64,000 bases of DNA, taken from the NCBI GenBank assembly GCA_963742585.1, contig CAVUMI010000009.1, forward strand, positions 930,001 to 994,000. The letters run 5' to 3'. Source of the stretch: JACDEA01 sp963742585 (GTDB lineage Bacteria; Actinomycetota; Acidimicrobiia; Acidimicrobiales; JACDEA01). The notes under the pieces are model-generated. The model had not been told where the DNA came from and ran no database searches. It saw only the letters and a list, made by a program, of their open reading frames with translations. Position numbers and translations under genes: made by a program. Below, piece after piece: positions 52,459 through 61,636 of this stretch; within the stretch, counting starts at the first letter, position 1, and each line of letters starts with the position of its first letter.

Positions 52459-54198
52459 CTACTTCTGCGGTGGTGGGTACTTCGGGTACGCGTCCGAAGG
52501 AGGTAGCGCTGGATACGCCGTTAGTGAGTTGGCGGGGTTGAACACCGCGGGCTCGCTGGAGGGCCACTCGCCGGAAGCATAGCGACGGCCGCCGTTGACG
52601 AACTGGAGCATCCCACGGCCCCGGTTGCCGATCTCGTCCTCGCCCATGGCGTTCGGGTCCCACCAGACTTCCGTCACCGAGTCCCACCCCGTGTAGTCAG
52701 TGAACGGCCATTGCCGTTGATTCCCCCACGAGCGCTGGAGTTGCGTGATCGCACCCCGTCCTGACACCGGAAATCGGAACAGGCCGGCCTGGAACGTGGC
52801 CGGATTCAGGTTCGGGCCGGCCATGTGCAGCGCGGTAAACAGCAGCTGGACCTCTTGGTACAGCACCTCGTACGCGGCGCGGGCCGCCGGCGGCCGATTG
52901 TGCCACCACATGTGCTGGTAATACGCCTCGGTCTGCGACTGGGGTGGGCGCACCCAGAGCTGCGAGATGCCGAACATGTGTGACCACTGTCGCGAGTCAT
53001 ACGTGCGCCCGAAGAAGTTCGAGTCGACGAGGGTGCCGCCCGGGATGATCCATTCGGGGAAGTACCCCTGGTTCGTGGCTTCCTGCGTGAAGAAGATGGG
53101 CGCGATTGGGTCGCCCGAGAACATCACGCTGGTGATGCCCTTGTCCTTCATGCGGGACACAACGACCCGGGCGATCTCCTGGGCTCGGTTGATGTCGCCC
53201 TCATAACTGACCTTGTCGGTGAGCCGCACGTTGTACTTCGCCAACTCGCGCTCGAGGGAGTCGACGCCGGGCTTGTAGACGGCCTCGGGCGTATCGAGGT
53301 AGATGAGACCGAAGGTCCGCGTCTTGCCCTTGAAGGCGTTGTCGCCGGCATGCACCGCGTTGCGGCCGGCCACGCGCTTGCCGATGTACTCCGCCAAATG
53401 GAGGAATGCCTGCGTCGAGGACATCTGGGTGCCGTAGACGTAGGGCGTACGCGACGCGAAGTACTCCTGTGGGCGCTGCAACTGGGTGATCATCACGACG
53501 CCGCGGGCCGAGAGCGCATCGACGAACGGCGACGGGCCACCGATCACCGCGAACGGCTTGTACTGCGTGGCGACGCGGACAGCGTCAGCCCGCGCCGCGG
53601 CGTCATCGTCGCTGGGGCCCGACGCCTGGAACGGGACGAGCCGTACGCGCCGACCATAGGTCTCGTAGTTGCCCTGGAATACGTCGAGCCAGTCGCGGTA
53701 GCTGGCGATGACTTCCTCCGGCTCGTCACTCGCGCCTGCGGCTCGCAGCAGCGTGGTGATCGTCGGATCCGCTTGCGCTCGGTAGAGAACGACCAGGATC
53801 TCGGAGCCGGTCACGCCTTGCGATGTCGCCCCCCCGTTGTTGCTAACGGACGCGACGCAGGGCGGGGAGTAGATCGAGGGGAACCGGACCTTGCCGGTCG
53901 CCGGATCGCAGTTCTTGGGCGCGCCGGCGACCGGACCGCTGCCGGCGCGGGCTGCGCTGCCACCGGTCGCAACCTGTGCCCCTCCAATCCCTGCCTGGGC
54001 CGCGCTCTCGCTTGCGCCAGCGCCGGTCGCGCCCGCGTCGCCCGGCCCGAGCACGACGGCACCGCCGCTGTCGGCCCCGGACACCTCGACGACTTCAGCG
54101 TCTCGGGCGCCCGGGAGAACGTTGATCACAACGATCATGGCCGTGAGGCACAGCGCCGGTGCCTTGAACCGGGCCAGCACCCGCAGGACCGGGTTCAC
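52459..54198 (-). CDS. Branched-chain-type ABC transporter substrate-binding protein
   Basis: A 579-residue exported binding protein. The GTG start (MNPVLRVLARFKAPALCLTA) leads a hydrophobic signal/anchor, then a long Ala-Gly-rich linker. The body has the periplasmic-binding-protein type I pattern: QGVTGSEILVVLYRAQADPT, PFAVIGGPSPFVDALSARGV, TFGLIYLDTPEAVYKPGVDS, RMKDKGITSVMFSGDPIAPI. It is last in a coupled four-gene operon. It carries solute to the LivHM-like permease; the solute is unknown and need not be an amino acid. Confidence 0.88.
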   Translation of the reverse strand: MNPVLRVLARFKAPALCLTAMIVVINVLPGARDAEVVEVSGADSGGAVVLGPGDAGATGAGASESAAQAGIGGAQVATGGSAARAGSGPVAGAPKNCDPATGKVRFPSIYSPPCVASVSNNGGATSQGVTGSEILVVLYRAQADPTITTLLRAAGASDEPEEVIASYRDWLDVFQGNYETYGRRVRLVPFQASGPSDDDAAARADAVRVATQYKPFAVIGGPSPFVDALSARGVVMITQLQRPQEYFASRTPYVYGTQMSSTQAFLHLAEYIGKRVAGRNAVHAGDNAFKGKTRTFGLIYLDTPEAVYKPGVDSLERELAKYNVRLTDKVSYEGDINRAQEIARVVVSRMKDKGITSVMFSGDPIAPIFFTQEATNQGYFPEWIIPGGTLVDSNFFGRTYDSRQWSHMFGISQLWVRPPQSQTEAYYQHMWWHNRPPAARAAYEVLYQEVQLLFTALHMAGPNLNPATFQAGLFRFPVSGRGAITQLQRSWGNQRQWPFTDYTGWDSVTEVWWDPNAMGEDEIGNRGRGMLQFVNGGRRYASGEWPSSEPAVFNPANSLTAYPALPPSDAYPKYPPPQK

Positions 54199-54938
54199 GC
54201 CGGACCCGTGTCGTCGAAGATCGCGCAGAACGCCGAGACCGGCGCTAGGAACTGGATGATGTCGCTCTGCGCCAGCGGGATCTGGAACGCAGGCGGCGCG
54301 ATGACTAGCACGAGTGCGACCGTCGCCACCTGGGAGCAACCGTCCTTGATGGTGTCCTCGAGCGGGGCCAGCGCCGGTCGAAGGAGGTCTGCGGGAAGCG
54401 GCGGGATCGCCGGGAGATCGGGAATGTCGATGAACGGCAGGCCGAGGTCGGGGATGGACTCAGAGAAATCGAGAGCGACGTCGAGCATCACCGTCGTCGG
54501 ATCGGCGTCGCTGCAACCGGCCGCAAGCTTGATCAACTCGTTGAGGCTTTCGCCGGGCACTCGTAGCGTGCCGAGCAGGCCGGTCAGGCTGGCCCGCACC
54601 TCGTCGTTGAGGGCGGTGACCGCATCGGTTGAGCACACCTTGGGCGGCGGTGGTGGCTCTTCGGGCGGAAGTACCAGCTCGCCGCCGGCGGCGGCGGGAG
54701 GTACCGGGTCAGGCATTGGCGGGGCAAGAACGCCGCTATCGGGCACGCCGCTGGCCTCGAGGCTCGGTAGCGCCACGGCCGGAGCCGGCGGAGCTGGTGT
54801 GCCGGTGCCCGCACTACCCGTGACGAAGCGCCGCCCGGGGGTCCCAGCGGCGACCGTCAGGGCGAGGACCACGATGACGAGAAGCGCGATGAAGTGCTTG
54901 TTGTTGGCGAGCATCCCGAGCGCGGTCCGACGGGTCAC
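54195..54938 (-). CDS. Membrane-anchored hypothetical protein of the ABC operon
   Basis: A 247-residue protein from GTG (MTRRTALGMLANNKHFIALL). One N-terminal membrane helix is followed by a Pro-rich linker (VLPPEEPPPPPKVC) and a folded part with several cysteines (KVCSTDAVTALNDEVRASLT, LAAGCSDADPTTVMLDVALD, TIKDGCSQVATVALVL, VSAFCAIFDDTG). No known family is evident. It overlaps both neighbours by 4 bases, so it is made with the transporter and probably is an extracytoplasmic accessory part. Confidence 0.7.
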   Translation of the reverse strand: MTRRTALGMLANNKHFIALLVIVVLALTVAAGTPGRRFVTGSAGTGTPAPPAPAVALPSLEASGVPDSGVLAPPMPDPVPPAAAGGELVLPPEEPPPPPKVCSTDAVTALNDEVRASLTGLLGTLRVPGESLNELIKLAAGCSDADPTTVMLDVALDFSESIPDLGLPFIDIPDLPAIPPLPADLLRPALAPLEDTIKDGCSQVATVALVLVIAPPAFQIPLAQSDIIQFLAPVSAFCAIFDDTGPA

Positions 54939-56584
54939 GCCTTGGCCCGTCCGCGGGATCGGGCCCGGCGTGTCGTGGTCGTCACGCCCGAGCGCTGCAC
55001 CACCTCGGGCCGGGTCCCGATGTACGACTCGACGACGGCTGGGTGGTTCACGACTTCCTTGGGCGTTCCGGTCGTCACAACCCTCCCGAGGTCCAGCGCC
55101 ACGAGGCGGTCGGCGACGCCGCACACCAGCGGCATGTCGTGCTCTATCACGAGGAGCGCCGCACCCGTCTCATCACGCATACGACTGAGTAACGGCCCCA
55201 GCGACTCAGCCTCGCGCTGGGCGATGCCCGATGACGGTTCGTCGAACAGGATCACCCGAGGGCCGCGTCCGACGATGCAGGCGAGGTCGACAATTCGTCG
55301 AGTCCCGGTCGACAACTCGGCGATGTACTTGTCGCGGAACGCCCCCAAACCCATCCGCTCGACCAAATCGTCGACTCGCTCCGCGACACGCTTCTCCGAC
55401 GCGACGGCGTCACTGACGCGGAGCGCGATGGCGACGGGATCATGAACGTCGGCCTCGCCGTCGATGCCGACGGCGATCGTCTCGGCCACCGTCAGCCCCG
55501 GGAACAAGCGCGCATCCTGAAACGATCGTCCCAACCCCAGCCGCGCACGGGCGTACGGGTTCATGTGGGTCATCTCGGTGCCGTCGAAGGTGATGGTGCC
55601 GCGACTCGGGGGAAGAAAGCCGGAGACCAGATCGAAGATCGTCGTCTTTCCTGCGCCGTTGGGACCAATCAGGCCGACGATCTCGCTTGGGGCAACATCG
55701 AGATCCACTTCGTCGACCGCGACCACACCGCCGAACGCACGGCTCAGCCCCCGGAGTTGCAACACCGGGTCGCCGGTTGCGGTGGCAACGCCTCCGTTGC
55801 CGCGCGAGCGCCGCGACCGTCGGCCGGCGGCAGGCGAGGCGGCGCGGGTATCCAATGACGACGCACCCTCGAGGAATACCGACCGCAGCACGTCGGGTCG
55901 TTCGAGCAATTCGGCCGTCGGCCCGCTGAACTGAACCTCGCCCTTCTCGAGGAAGTAGGCGCGCCGCGCGACAGTGAGGGCGACGTTGACTGACTGCTCG
56001 ACGAGGACGATTGCCGTGCCCTGATCGCGTATTGCCTCGACGACGCCCAACAGCCGCTCGACGACAATGGGCGCAAGGCCCAAGGAGAGTTCGTCGATCA
56101 TCAGCAGCTTCGGTTGCGCGAGGAACGCCATCGCCATCGTGAGCATTTGCTGCTCGCCACCCGAGAGGTTGCCGGCGGGCTGGCCGAGCCGGCCGCGCAA
56201 CTCGTGCAGCTTGTCGAGCGCGCGCTCGGTGGCCTGCTTGGACGCATCGTCATCCCGGCGTTGGAGCCAGGCTGCGATTCGGAGGTTCTCGCGAACTGTC
56301 AGGGATGGGAACACGCCCGCGCCCCCTGGCGCCTGCACCAGCCCGAGGGCGCACACCTTGTGCGCCGCCATCCCGGTGATGTCCTGCCCGTCGAGTTCGA
56401 TCTTGCCGGCGCTGGCTGGAACGAGGCCGCTGATCGCCTTGAGGATCGTCGACTTCCCCGCGCCGTTCGTCCCGAGCAGCGCGACCACCTCACCGGTCTC
56501 GATCTCGAAGTCGACGCCGAAGAGGACCTGCACGCTGTCGTACTTGACCTCGAGGTCGCTCACCCGCAGGAGCGGAGCCATCAT
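54935..56584 (-). CDS. Fused LivF-LivG ABC ATPase
   Basis: A 549-residue fusion of two ABC ATPases. The N-terminal half is LivF-like, with Walker A GTNGAGKS at residues 38-45, signature LSGGEQQ near 140 and Walker B LLMIDELSLGLAP. The C-terminal half is LivG-like with Walker A GPNGAGKT at 307-314, signature ELSTGTRRIVDLA and Walker B VILFDEPSSGIAQ. A flexible, basic linker joins them. LivF and LivG are normally separate proteins. The ATG overlaps the permease stop (ATGA). Confidence 0.92.
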   Translation of the reverse strand: MMAPLLRVSDLEVKYDSVQVLFGVDFEIETGEVVALLGTNGAGKSTILKAISGLVPASAGKIELDGQDITGMAAHKVCALGLVQAPGGAGVFPSLTVRENLRIAAWLQRRDDDASKQATERALDKLHELRGRLGQPAGNLSGGEQQMLTMAMAFLAQPKLLMIDELSLGLAPIVVERLLGVVEAIRDQGTAIVLVEQSVNVALTVARRAYFLEKGEVQFSGPTAELLERPDVLRSVFLEGASSLDTRAASPAAGRRSRRSRGNGGVATATGDPVLQLRGLSRAFGGVVAVDEVDLDVAPSEIVGLIGPNGAGKTTIFDLVSGFLPPSRGTITFDGTEMTHMNPYARARLGLGRSFQDARLFPGLTVAETIAVGIDGEADVHDPVAIALRVSDAVASEKRVAERVDDLVERMGLGAFRDKYIAELSTGTRRIVDLACIVGRGPRVILFDEPSSGIAQREAESLGPLLSRMRDETGAALLVIEHDMPLVCGVADRLVALDLGRVVTTGTPKEVVNHPAVVESYIGTRPEVVQRSGVTTTTRRARSRGRAKA

Positions 56585-58698
56585 GCGACCTCGCTGCTGT
56601 CGGGGATGCGGAACGTGTCGTCCTGGCGGACGTCGGCGACGAGGCTGGGCACGATGATGCCGCGCCGGCGCGCGACGAAGCGCAACAGCCGGTCGCGGAC
56701 GAAGTAGATGAGCGATCCAAGCCCACCGGGAAGCAGCATCAGCACGAACAAGAGCCCGATGCCGGTTCCAAGGAACCCGACGAGTGCCTCGTAGCCGTCG
56801 GGCACCACGCCTTGCACCCATGAGGTGGCCTGCACGTAGACCGCGCCGAGGAGCGCGCCGGGCACTGAACCGAGCCCGCCGATCACAGTCATCGTGAAGA
56901 CGCGAATGCTGTCCTCGGCCTCATAGGCGCTCACCCCCAGGGCTTGCTGGTGGTGGATGTAGAGCGCGCCGGCCATGGCCGCCAGGAAACCCGAGACCGC
57001 GAACCCAGTCAGTTTCACGCCCGTGGTGTTGACGCCGTACGCCTGGGTCGCGCGCTCGTTGTCACGGGTGGCGATTAGCACACGACCAGTCCGCGCCGAC
57101 CGCAGCGCGCTCACCATGGCGAGCACGAGCACGAGTACCGCGAGGCAGAGGTAGTAGTAGCGCGTCTCGCTCTCGACGATGATGCGGCCGAACAGCGGGG
57201 TTCGCGGCACGCGGCCCTCGGGGAGCCAACCCACGTAGCTGCGGTTGAGCGCGTAGCTGGACACGGCCAAGGCCAACGACAGCGTGACCACGGCAAGCAA
57301 CAGCCCACGCACCCGGAGCGCGGGGAGGCCTACGACGAGCGCCAACGCGGTTCCCACGAGGCCGGCGATCACGAGGCTGAGGGAGAGGTCCCAGTGCCAG
57401 GTACTCGTGACCACTCCGCCAACTGCGGCGCCGATTCCCATGAACGCGACGGGCCCGAGACTGACCTGGCCGGTCCAGCCAGTGAGCACGACGAGCGAGA
57501 TCGCCACGATGCCGAATATCACGACCCCAGCGGCGCGGTTCACATCGCCGTCGTCGAGGAAGACCGGCAATGCCGCGGCGAGACCGAGCCCAAGGAGCAG
57601 GAACGCGCGGCGCCCCCAAAGCACTTCGGGCAGGCGGGCTAATTCACGCGGGATTGGCCTCACCGCGCTCGCCGATTGCCAACTACTCGCCTCGGTGAAG
57701 CGGCTCAGCTTGTCGCGATTCTGGAACAGGAGTGCGACAAGCAACGCGACGAAGACGATCGGATCCACGAGCAGCGTGTTCTGTTCGGTGAAGACGACGG
57801 CGGACTCGAGGATGCCGATACCTGCGCAGGCGATGAAGATCACCGTGAGGTTCTCCATGCGTCCGATCACGCACGCAGCCAGGGCGCGCAGCAGCACGGT
57901 GGGGCCAAGCACACTGCCGATCGGAAGGCCGAAGATTCCGGCGCGCAGAAACATGGCGACGAAGGCGAGGACCGAAGCAAGGACCCACACGACGATCCGC
58001 ACCTGCCCGACGGGCACCCCGAGCAGCGATGCCCGATCGGCGCTCTCGGCGCTGGCGCGGATGGCGATGCCGATGTCGGTGCGCTGCAGCAGCCATGTGA
58101 GCGCAAGGATCGCGATCGGCACCGCGAGCATGGCGACGACGTCCGCGCCGGAGAAGGTGATGGGGGAGATGAAGAACTTGAAGTCGAACGGCGACGGGTA
58201 CCGCTGCGGCGGGATTGTGAGGTCGAACGCCCGGGGCAGGACGACGCTAATGCCGGCGAACAGCTGGGCCAGCCCGATCGTTGCCACCGTGAGAATCAGT
58301 CGAGGAGCATTGGCGAAGCGCCGGATGACGAGGATCTCGACCAGTACACCCACGACGAGCGCGAGCAAGAGTCCGGCGCCGAAGGCGGCGAAGAACGGCC
58401 AGCCCGGCCCCACGATCAGGAGTACGGCGAAGGCCGCCGGAAAGCCGCCGAGGTCTCCCTGAGCGAAATTGACGATCCGGTTGGCGCGGTAGATGAGCGA
58501 GATCCCGAAGGCGATGAGTGCCGTGAGCCCGCCGACGACGATGCCCTGCACGAGGATGCCCGGCTTGTTCGTGAACACGGCGCCGAGGGCGAGATAGAAC
58601 GCGAGGCCGCCCAGGGTAAGCAGCCCCCAACGGCCCCATCGGCTGGAGCGAAGGGCAGTCGTGCTCGATTTGAGCCCCAGCGATAGGCCGCTTGTCAC
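56581..58698 (-). CDS. Fused LivH-LivM permease
   Basis: A 705-residue membrane protein from GTG. The first half is LivH-like (GGLTALIAFGISLIYRANRI, VNFAQGDLGGFPAAFAVLLI, IAIRASAESADRASLLGVPV). The second half is LivM-like (GVVIFGIVAISLVVLTGWTG, QVSLGPVAFMGIGAAVGGVV, IATRDNERATQAYGVNTTGV, KLTGFAVSGFLAAMAGALYI). Fusing them puts both transmembrane domains in one chain to match the fused ATPase. It is first in the operon, 51 bases from a divergent gene. Confidence 0.92.
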   Translation of the reverse strand: MTSGLSLGLKSSTTALRSSRWGRWGLLTLGGLAFYLALGAVFTNKPGILVQGIVVGGLTALIAFGISLIYRANRIVNFAQGDLGGFPAAFAVLLIVGPGWPFFAAFGAGLLLALVVGVLVEILVIRRFANAPRLILTVATIGLAQLFAGISVVLPRAFDLTIPPQRYPSPFDFKFFISPITFSGADVVAMLAVPIAILALTWLLQRTDIGIAIRASAESADRASLLGVPVGQVRIVVWVLASVLAFVAMFLRAGIFGLPIGSVLGPTVLLRALAACVIGRMENLTVIFIACAGIGILESAVVFTEQNTLLVDPIVFVALLVALLFQNRDKLSRFTEASSWQSASAVRPIPRELARLPEVLWGRRAFLLLGLGLAAALPVFLDDGDVNRAAGVVIFGIVAISLVVLTGWTGQVSLGPVAFMGIGAAVGGVVTSTWHWDLSLSLVIAGLVGTALALVVGLPALRVRGLLLAVVTLSLALAVSSYALNRSYVGWLPEGRVPRTPLFGRIIVESETRYYYLCLAVLVLVLAMVSALRSARTGRVLIATRDNERATQAYGVNTTGVKLTGFAVSGFLAAMAGALYIHHQQALGVSAYEAEDSIRVFTMTVIGGLGSVPGALLGAVYVQATSWVQGVVPDGYEALVGFLGTGIGLLFVLMLLPGGLGSLIYFVRDRLLRFVARRRGIIVPSLVADVRQDDTFRIPDSSEVA

Positions 58699-58749
58699 CG
58701 CGCCCCTTTCGCTACCCGTTTCGGTGCGGCGCACCCTAGCGTTTTGGAC

Positions 58750-59127
58750 GTGGCCCATCCCCGCATGTACAAGGACAGCGATCCGTACTTTGCTGACCTG
58801 CGCAAGATCTGCCTCGCCCTGCCAGAGACTACGGAGGTCGAGGCATGGGGCCGGCCGACCTTCCGTGGCAACAAGAAGATGTTCGCGGTCTTCACGGGTT
58901 TGCATGAGCCCCGGTACTCCGTTGTCTTCAAGCCTGAACCCGGCGAACGGCCCGCGCTCATCGACGACGCGCGCTTCTACCTGCCGCCGTACTTCGGCCC
59001 CTCCGGGTGGCTCGCGCTGGACTTCACCGCGGCCAAGGTCGACTGGGAGGAAGTTGCCGAGCTCATGGAGGGCTCGTACCGCCAGATCGCCATCAAGCGC
59101 ATGTTGACGGCGCTGGACGGCGCCTGA
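58750..59127 (+). CDS. MmcQ/YjbR-family protein
   Basis: A 125-residue protein of the MmcQ/YjbR family (DUF419): ADLRKICLALPETTEVEAWG, RPTFRGNKKMFAVFTGL, FYLPPYFGPSGWLALDF, EEVAELMEGSYRQIAIKRM. The fold resembles a double-stranded-DNA-binding CyaY-like domain; its role is not settled. GTG at VAHPRMYKD was chosen; a TTG two codons earlier is possible. It diverges from the transporter operon. Confidence 0.88.
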   Translation: MAHPRMYKDSDPYFADLRKICLALPETTEVEAWGRPTFRGNKKMFAVFTGLHEPRYSVVFKPEPGERPALIDDARFYLPPYFGPSGWLALDFTAAKVDWEEVAELMEGSYRQIAIKRMLTALDGA

Positions 59128-59167
59128 CCACAGACTCGCGCTCTCGGCGTATACGCGAGGATGCGAT

Positions 59168-60010
59168 ATGCCCAGTGTGCGCGCCAACGGAATCGACATC
59201 TGTTACGAGGAGACGGGTGCGCCCGACGACCCGCCGATCCTTCTGGTTAACGGCTTCACGTCGCAGCTCATCAGCTGGACAGTCGGGTTCGTCGACCAGC
59301 TGGCTGCGCGTGGCTTTCGCGTCATCTGCTTTGACAACCGCGATGTGGGGCTCACAACCAAGAGTGAGGGACGTCCGCCGGCCGGCGGTCCGCCGCCGTA
59401 CACGGTGGCCGACATGGCCGCCGATGGCGTCGGATTGCTGGGCGCGCTCGGGATCGACCGCGCCCACATCGTCGGCGCGTCGATGGGCGGGATGATCGCG
59501 CAGCGCATGGCCATCGACCACCCAACGCGGGTGCGTTCCCTGACTTCGATCATGTCGACAACCGGCGATAGCGCGGTCGGCGGCCCCCAGGCCGAGGCGA
59601 TGCAGGCGATGCTCACTGCGCCGCCGACCGACCGCGATGCCTACATCGAACACAATGCGACGCTTTGGAAGATCCTCGCTGGCTCCCACTACGACGAGAA
59701 CCGTTTCCGGGATCGCTTCGCCCGCTCCTATGACCGGTGCTTCAACCCGACAGGCGCGGCGTTCCAGATTGCGGCGATTATGAGCGACGGCGACCGCACC
59801 GCCGACCTTGCGACCGTGACCTGCCCGACGCTGGTCCTCCACGGGGCTGCAGATCCGCTGGTCGGTCTCTCCGGCGGCGAAGCCACTGCGGCAGCTGTAC
59901 CGGGTGCCGAACTCGTCGTGTTCGACGACATGGGCCACGACCTTCCGCCGGCCTTACTCCCGCAGATTGTCGACGCCATCTCGAAGGTCGCCCTGCGGGC
60001 CACCGCGTAA
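59168..60010 (+). CDS. Alpha/beta hydrolase
   Basis: A 280-residue hydrolase: MPSVRANGIDICYEETGAPD, the oxyanion segment ILLVNGFTSQLISW, FDNRDVGLTTKSEG, the elbow IVGASMGGMIAQRMA, the acid in LVLHGAADPLVGLSG and the histidine in VFDDMGHDLPPAL. The FDNRDVGLT pattern is usual for a group of esterases near polyketide or aromatic metabolism. It is followed by a hotdog protein gene after nine bases, so they form an operon. Confidence 0.9.
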   Translation: MPSVRANGIDICYEETGAPDDPPILLVNGFTSQLISWTVGFVDQLAARGFRVICFDNRDVGLTTKSEGRPPAGGPPPYTVADMAADGVGLLGALGIDRAHIVGASMGGMIAQRMAIDHPTRVRSLTSIMSTTGDSAVGGPQAEAMQAMLTAPPTDRDAYIEHNATLWKILAGSHYDENRFRDRFARSYDRCFNPTGAAFQIAAIMSDGDRTADLATVTCPTLVLHGAADPLVGLSGGEATAAAVPGAELVVFDDMGHDLPPALLPQIVDAISKVALRATA

Positions 60011-60019
60011 CGTCAACGC

Positions 60020-60409
60020 ATGTACCCCCGCCCGGCGGACGGCCGGCTCATTCCGATGGAGTTCAACGCCACCCGTACCGTCGCCCGGTTCGAGCTCGGC
60101 GAGGGTCACGCCCGCTTTGACGGTGCCATGTACGGGGGCACCGGCATCGCCGCTGCGGTGATCGCGATGGAGGCGGCGACGCAGCGACCCGCGCTTTGGG
60201 CGACCGTGCAGTTCGTCACCTCACCCGCGAGCGGGTCGGTGCTCGAGTGCGCGATCGACACGTTGGCCCGCGGAAAGCGGACTGCCCAATGGACACCGGA
60301 AGGCACCTTGGTCGCCACCGGCGGCCAGACCGCCAACATGCGCTTCGTCGTTGACAGCGAAGAGGAGTTCGCTACTCGGATCTCGGCCGAGCCGGCCCGG
60401 CGCAGCTAG
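60020..60409 (+). CDS. Single-hotdog thioesterase-like protein
   Basis: A 129-residue protein related to the first half of the thioesterase at 50.6 kb (DGAMYGGTGIAAAVIAMEA, QRPALWATVQFVTSPASGSV, TLARGKRTAQ). After RTAQ four or so residues seem to be missing relative to that protein. The C-terminal half of a double hotdog is absent. It may dimerise or be shortened. Its TAG stop shares CTAG with the stop of the convergent P450 gene. Confidence 0.7.
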   Translation: MYPRPADGRLIPMEFNATRTVARFELGEGHARFDGAMYGGTGIAAAVIAMEAATQRPALWATVQFVTSPASGSVLECAIDTLARGKRTAQWTPEGTLVATGGQTANMRFVVDSEEEFATRISAEPARRS

Positions 60410-61596
60410 CGGGGGTCGAAGGCCAACTCGAACGCGCGCACGGCCCTTGCGAAATGGTTCGGCTCGACGTCGGGCTCGGTGACCACGCGCAGATTCGTCC
60501 ACTCGCGGGTGAGCTTGCGAAACAGCACCTCGAGTTCGAGCCGGGCGAGGTTGGCGCCTATGCAGAAGTGCGCGCCGTGGCCGAAGGCGAGGTGGTCATT
60601 GGGCGAGCGGGTCACGTCGAAGACGAACGGGTCGTCGAACACCTCCTCGTCGCGGTTCGCCGACGGGTAGACGAGCATCGCCCGCTCGCCGGCCCGGATC
60701 GAGACCCCTCGAACCTCGGTGTCGCGCGTGGCCTTGCGGAACATGTTGTTCAGAGGGGTCACCCAGCGCACCACCTCGTCGACCGCGGTGGGCAGATGCT
60801 CGGGATGCTCGTGCAGAAGATCCCACTGCTCGGTGTGGTCACAGAACGCGCGCAAGCCGTGGGCGATGGCGGTGCGGGTGGTCTCAGAGCCGCCCGAGAC
60901 GAAGAGCCCCGTCTCGTGGAAGATCGTCTCGACCGGCATCGGCGTGCCGTCGGCCATCGACGCGTTGGCCCATGTCGAGAGCAGGCCGTCGGCCGGACAG
61001 GTACGGAGCTCCTCGGTCTTACCGGCTACGAGGCCCATGAGGTCAGTGAGCGTGACCATCAGGTCATTGATCACCTGCGGGTCGACCATCGCCGCGTCGA
61101 GGCGCATCAGTCGCTCACTCCATTGCTTGAGCTGCGGCCACCACTCGTCGTCGTCGAGCCCCAGAAGGCGCGCGGTGAACCGAGCGGGAAGCTGGCCGGC
61201 GAGATCGGCGATGACCTCGGTGCGGCCGGTCGGCGTGATCGGGTCGACCAGACTGTCGATCAGGTCGACAAACATCTGGGCTTGCCCCCGCGCCGCACGC
61301 GGCGTGAAGTTGCGGTTCACGAGCCGCCGTTGATGTAGGTGGACGGCGCCGTCGCTGGCGATCATGTTCGACTCACCAGGTGACTCGAACATGCGGTAGG
61401 TCGAGTCCGAGGACCACGTCTTTGTGTCCCTCTCGACGCTCAGCACGTCGGCGTGCTTGGTGATGCACCAGATCCCGCTGTTCTGGTCCGGATAGACCGG
61501 CTCATTGGCGCGGCACCATGTCCAGGCATCGTGCGGGTTTCGCCGCCAGAACTCGCGGTCGACAATGTCTATGTCTGGCCGGGCAATTGTCGCCAT
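60406..61596 (-). CDS. Cytochrome P450
   Basis: A 396-residue P450. The heme motif is FGHGAHFCIGANLARLE with the ligand Cys345; the I-helix is FVSGGSETTRTAIAHGL; the EXXR motif is in AVDEVVRWVTP. It is soluble, as in other bacterial CYPs, and oxidises an unknown small molecule with a ferredoxin partner that is not in this window. The ATG at MATIARPDID was chosen because an earlier in-frame ATG would run into the divergent SnoaL-like gene's promoter region (40 bases). Confidence 0.93.
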   Translation of the reverse strand: MATIARPDIDIVDREFWRRNPHDAWTWCRANEPVYPDQNSGIWCITKHADVLSVERDTKTWSSDSTYRMFESPGESNMIASDGAVHLHQRRLVNRNFTPRAARGQAQMFVDLIDSLVDPITPTGRTEVIADLAGQLPARFTARLLGLDDDEWWPQLKQWSERLMRLDAAMVDPQVINDLMVTLTDLMGLVAGKTEELRTCPADGLLSTWANASMADGTPMPVETIFHETGLFVSGGSETTRTAIAHGLRAFCDHTEQWDLLHEHPEHLPTAVDEVVRWVTPLNNMFRKATRDTEVRGVSIRAGERAMLVYPSANRDEEVFDDPFVFDVTRSPNDHLAFGHGAHFCIGANLARLELEVLFRKLTREWTNLRVVTEPDVEPNHFARAVRAFELAFDPR

Positions 61597-61636
61597 CCCT
61601 CTTTCATAGCCGAGCCCCGAACTGCGAGGATGCCTC

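Noticed and set aside
54939..55124. Longer N-terminus for the 247-residue transporter-operon protein
   Set aside because: The extra residues are Arg/Gly-rich shadow of the ATPase gene; the GTG at the GTGA overlap gives a normal membrane anchor.
57284..58686. Long plus-strand open frames opposite the fused permease
   Set aside because: Ser/Thr/Pro- or Asp/Arg-rich shadows of membrane-protein codons; no start site or domain.
58699..59199. Longer N-terminus (ATG at 59199) for the fused permease
   Set aside because: It would run through the whole divergent MmcQ gene and has no membrane-protein character; GTG at 58698 starts the first helix region.
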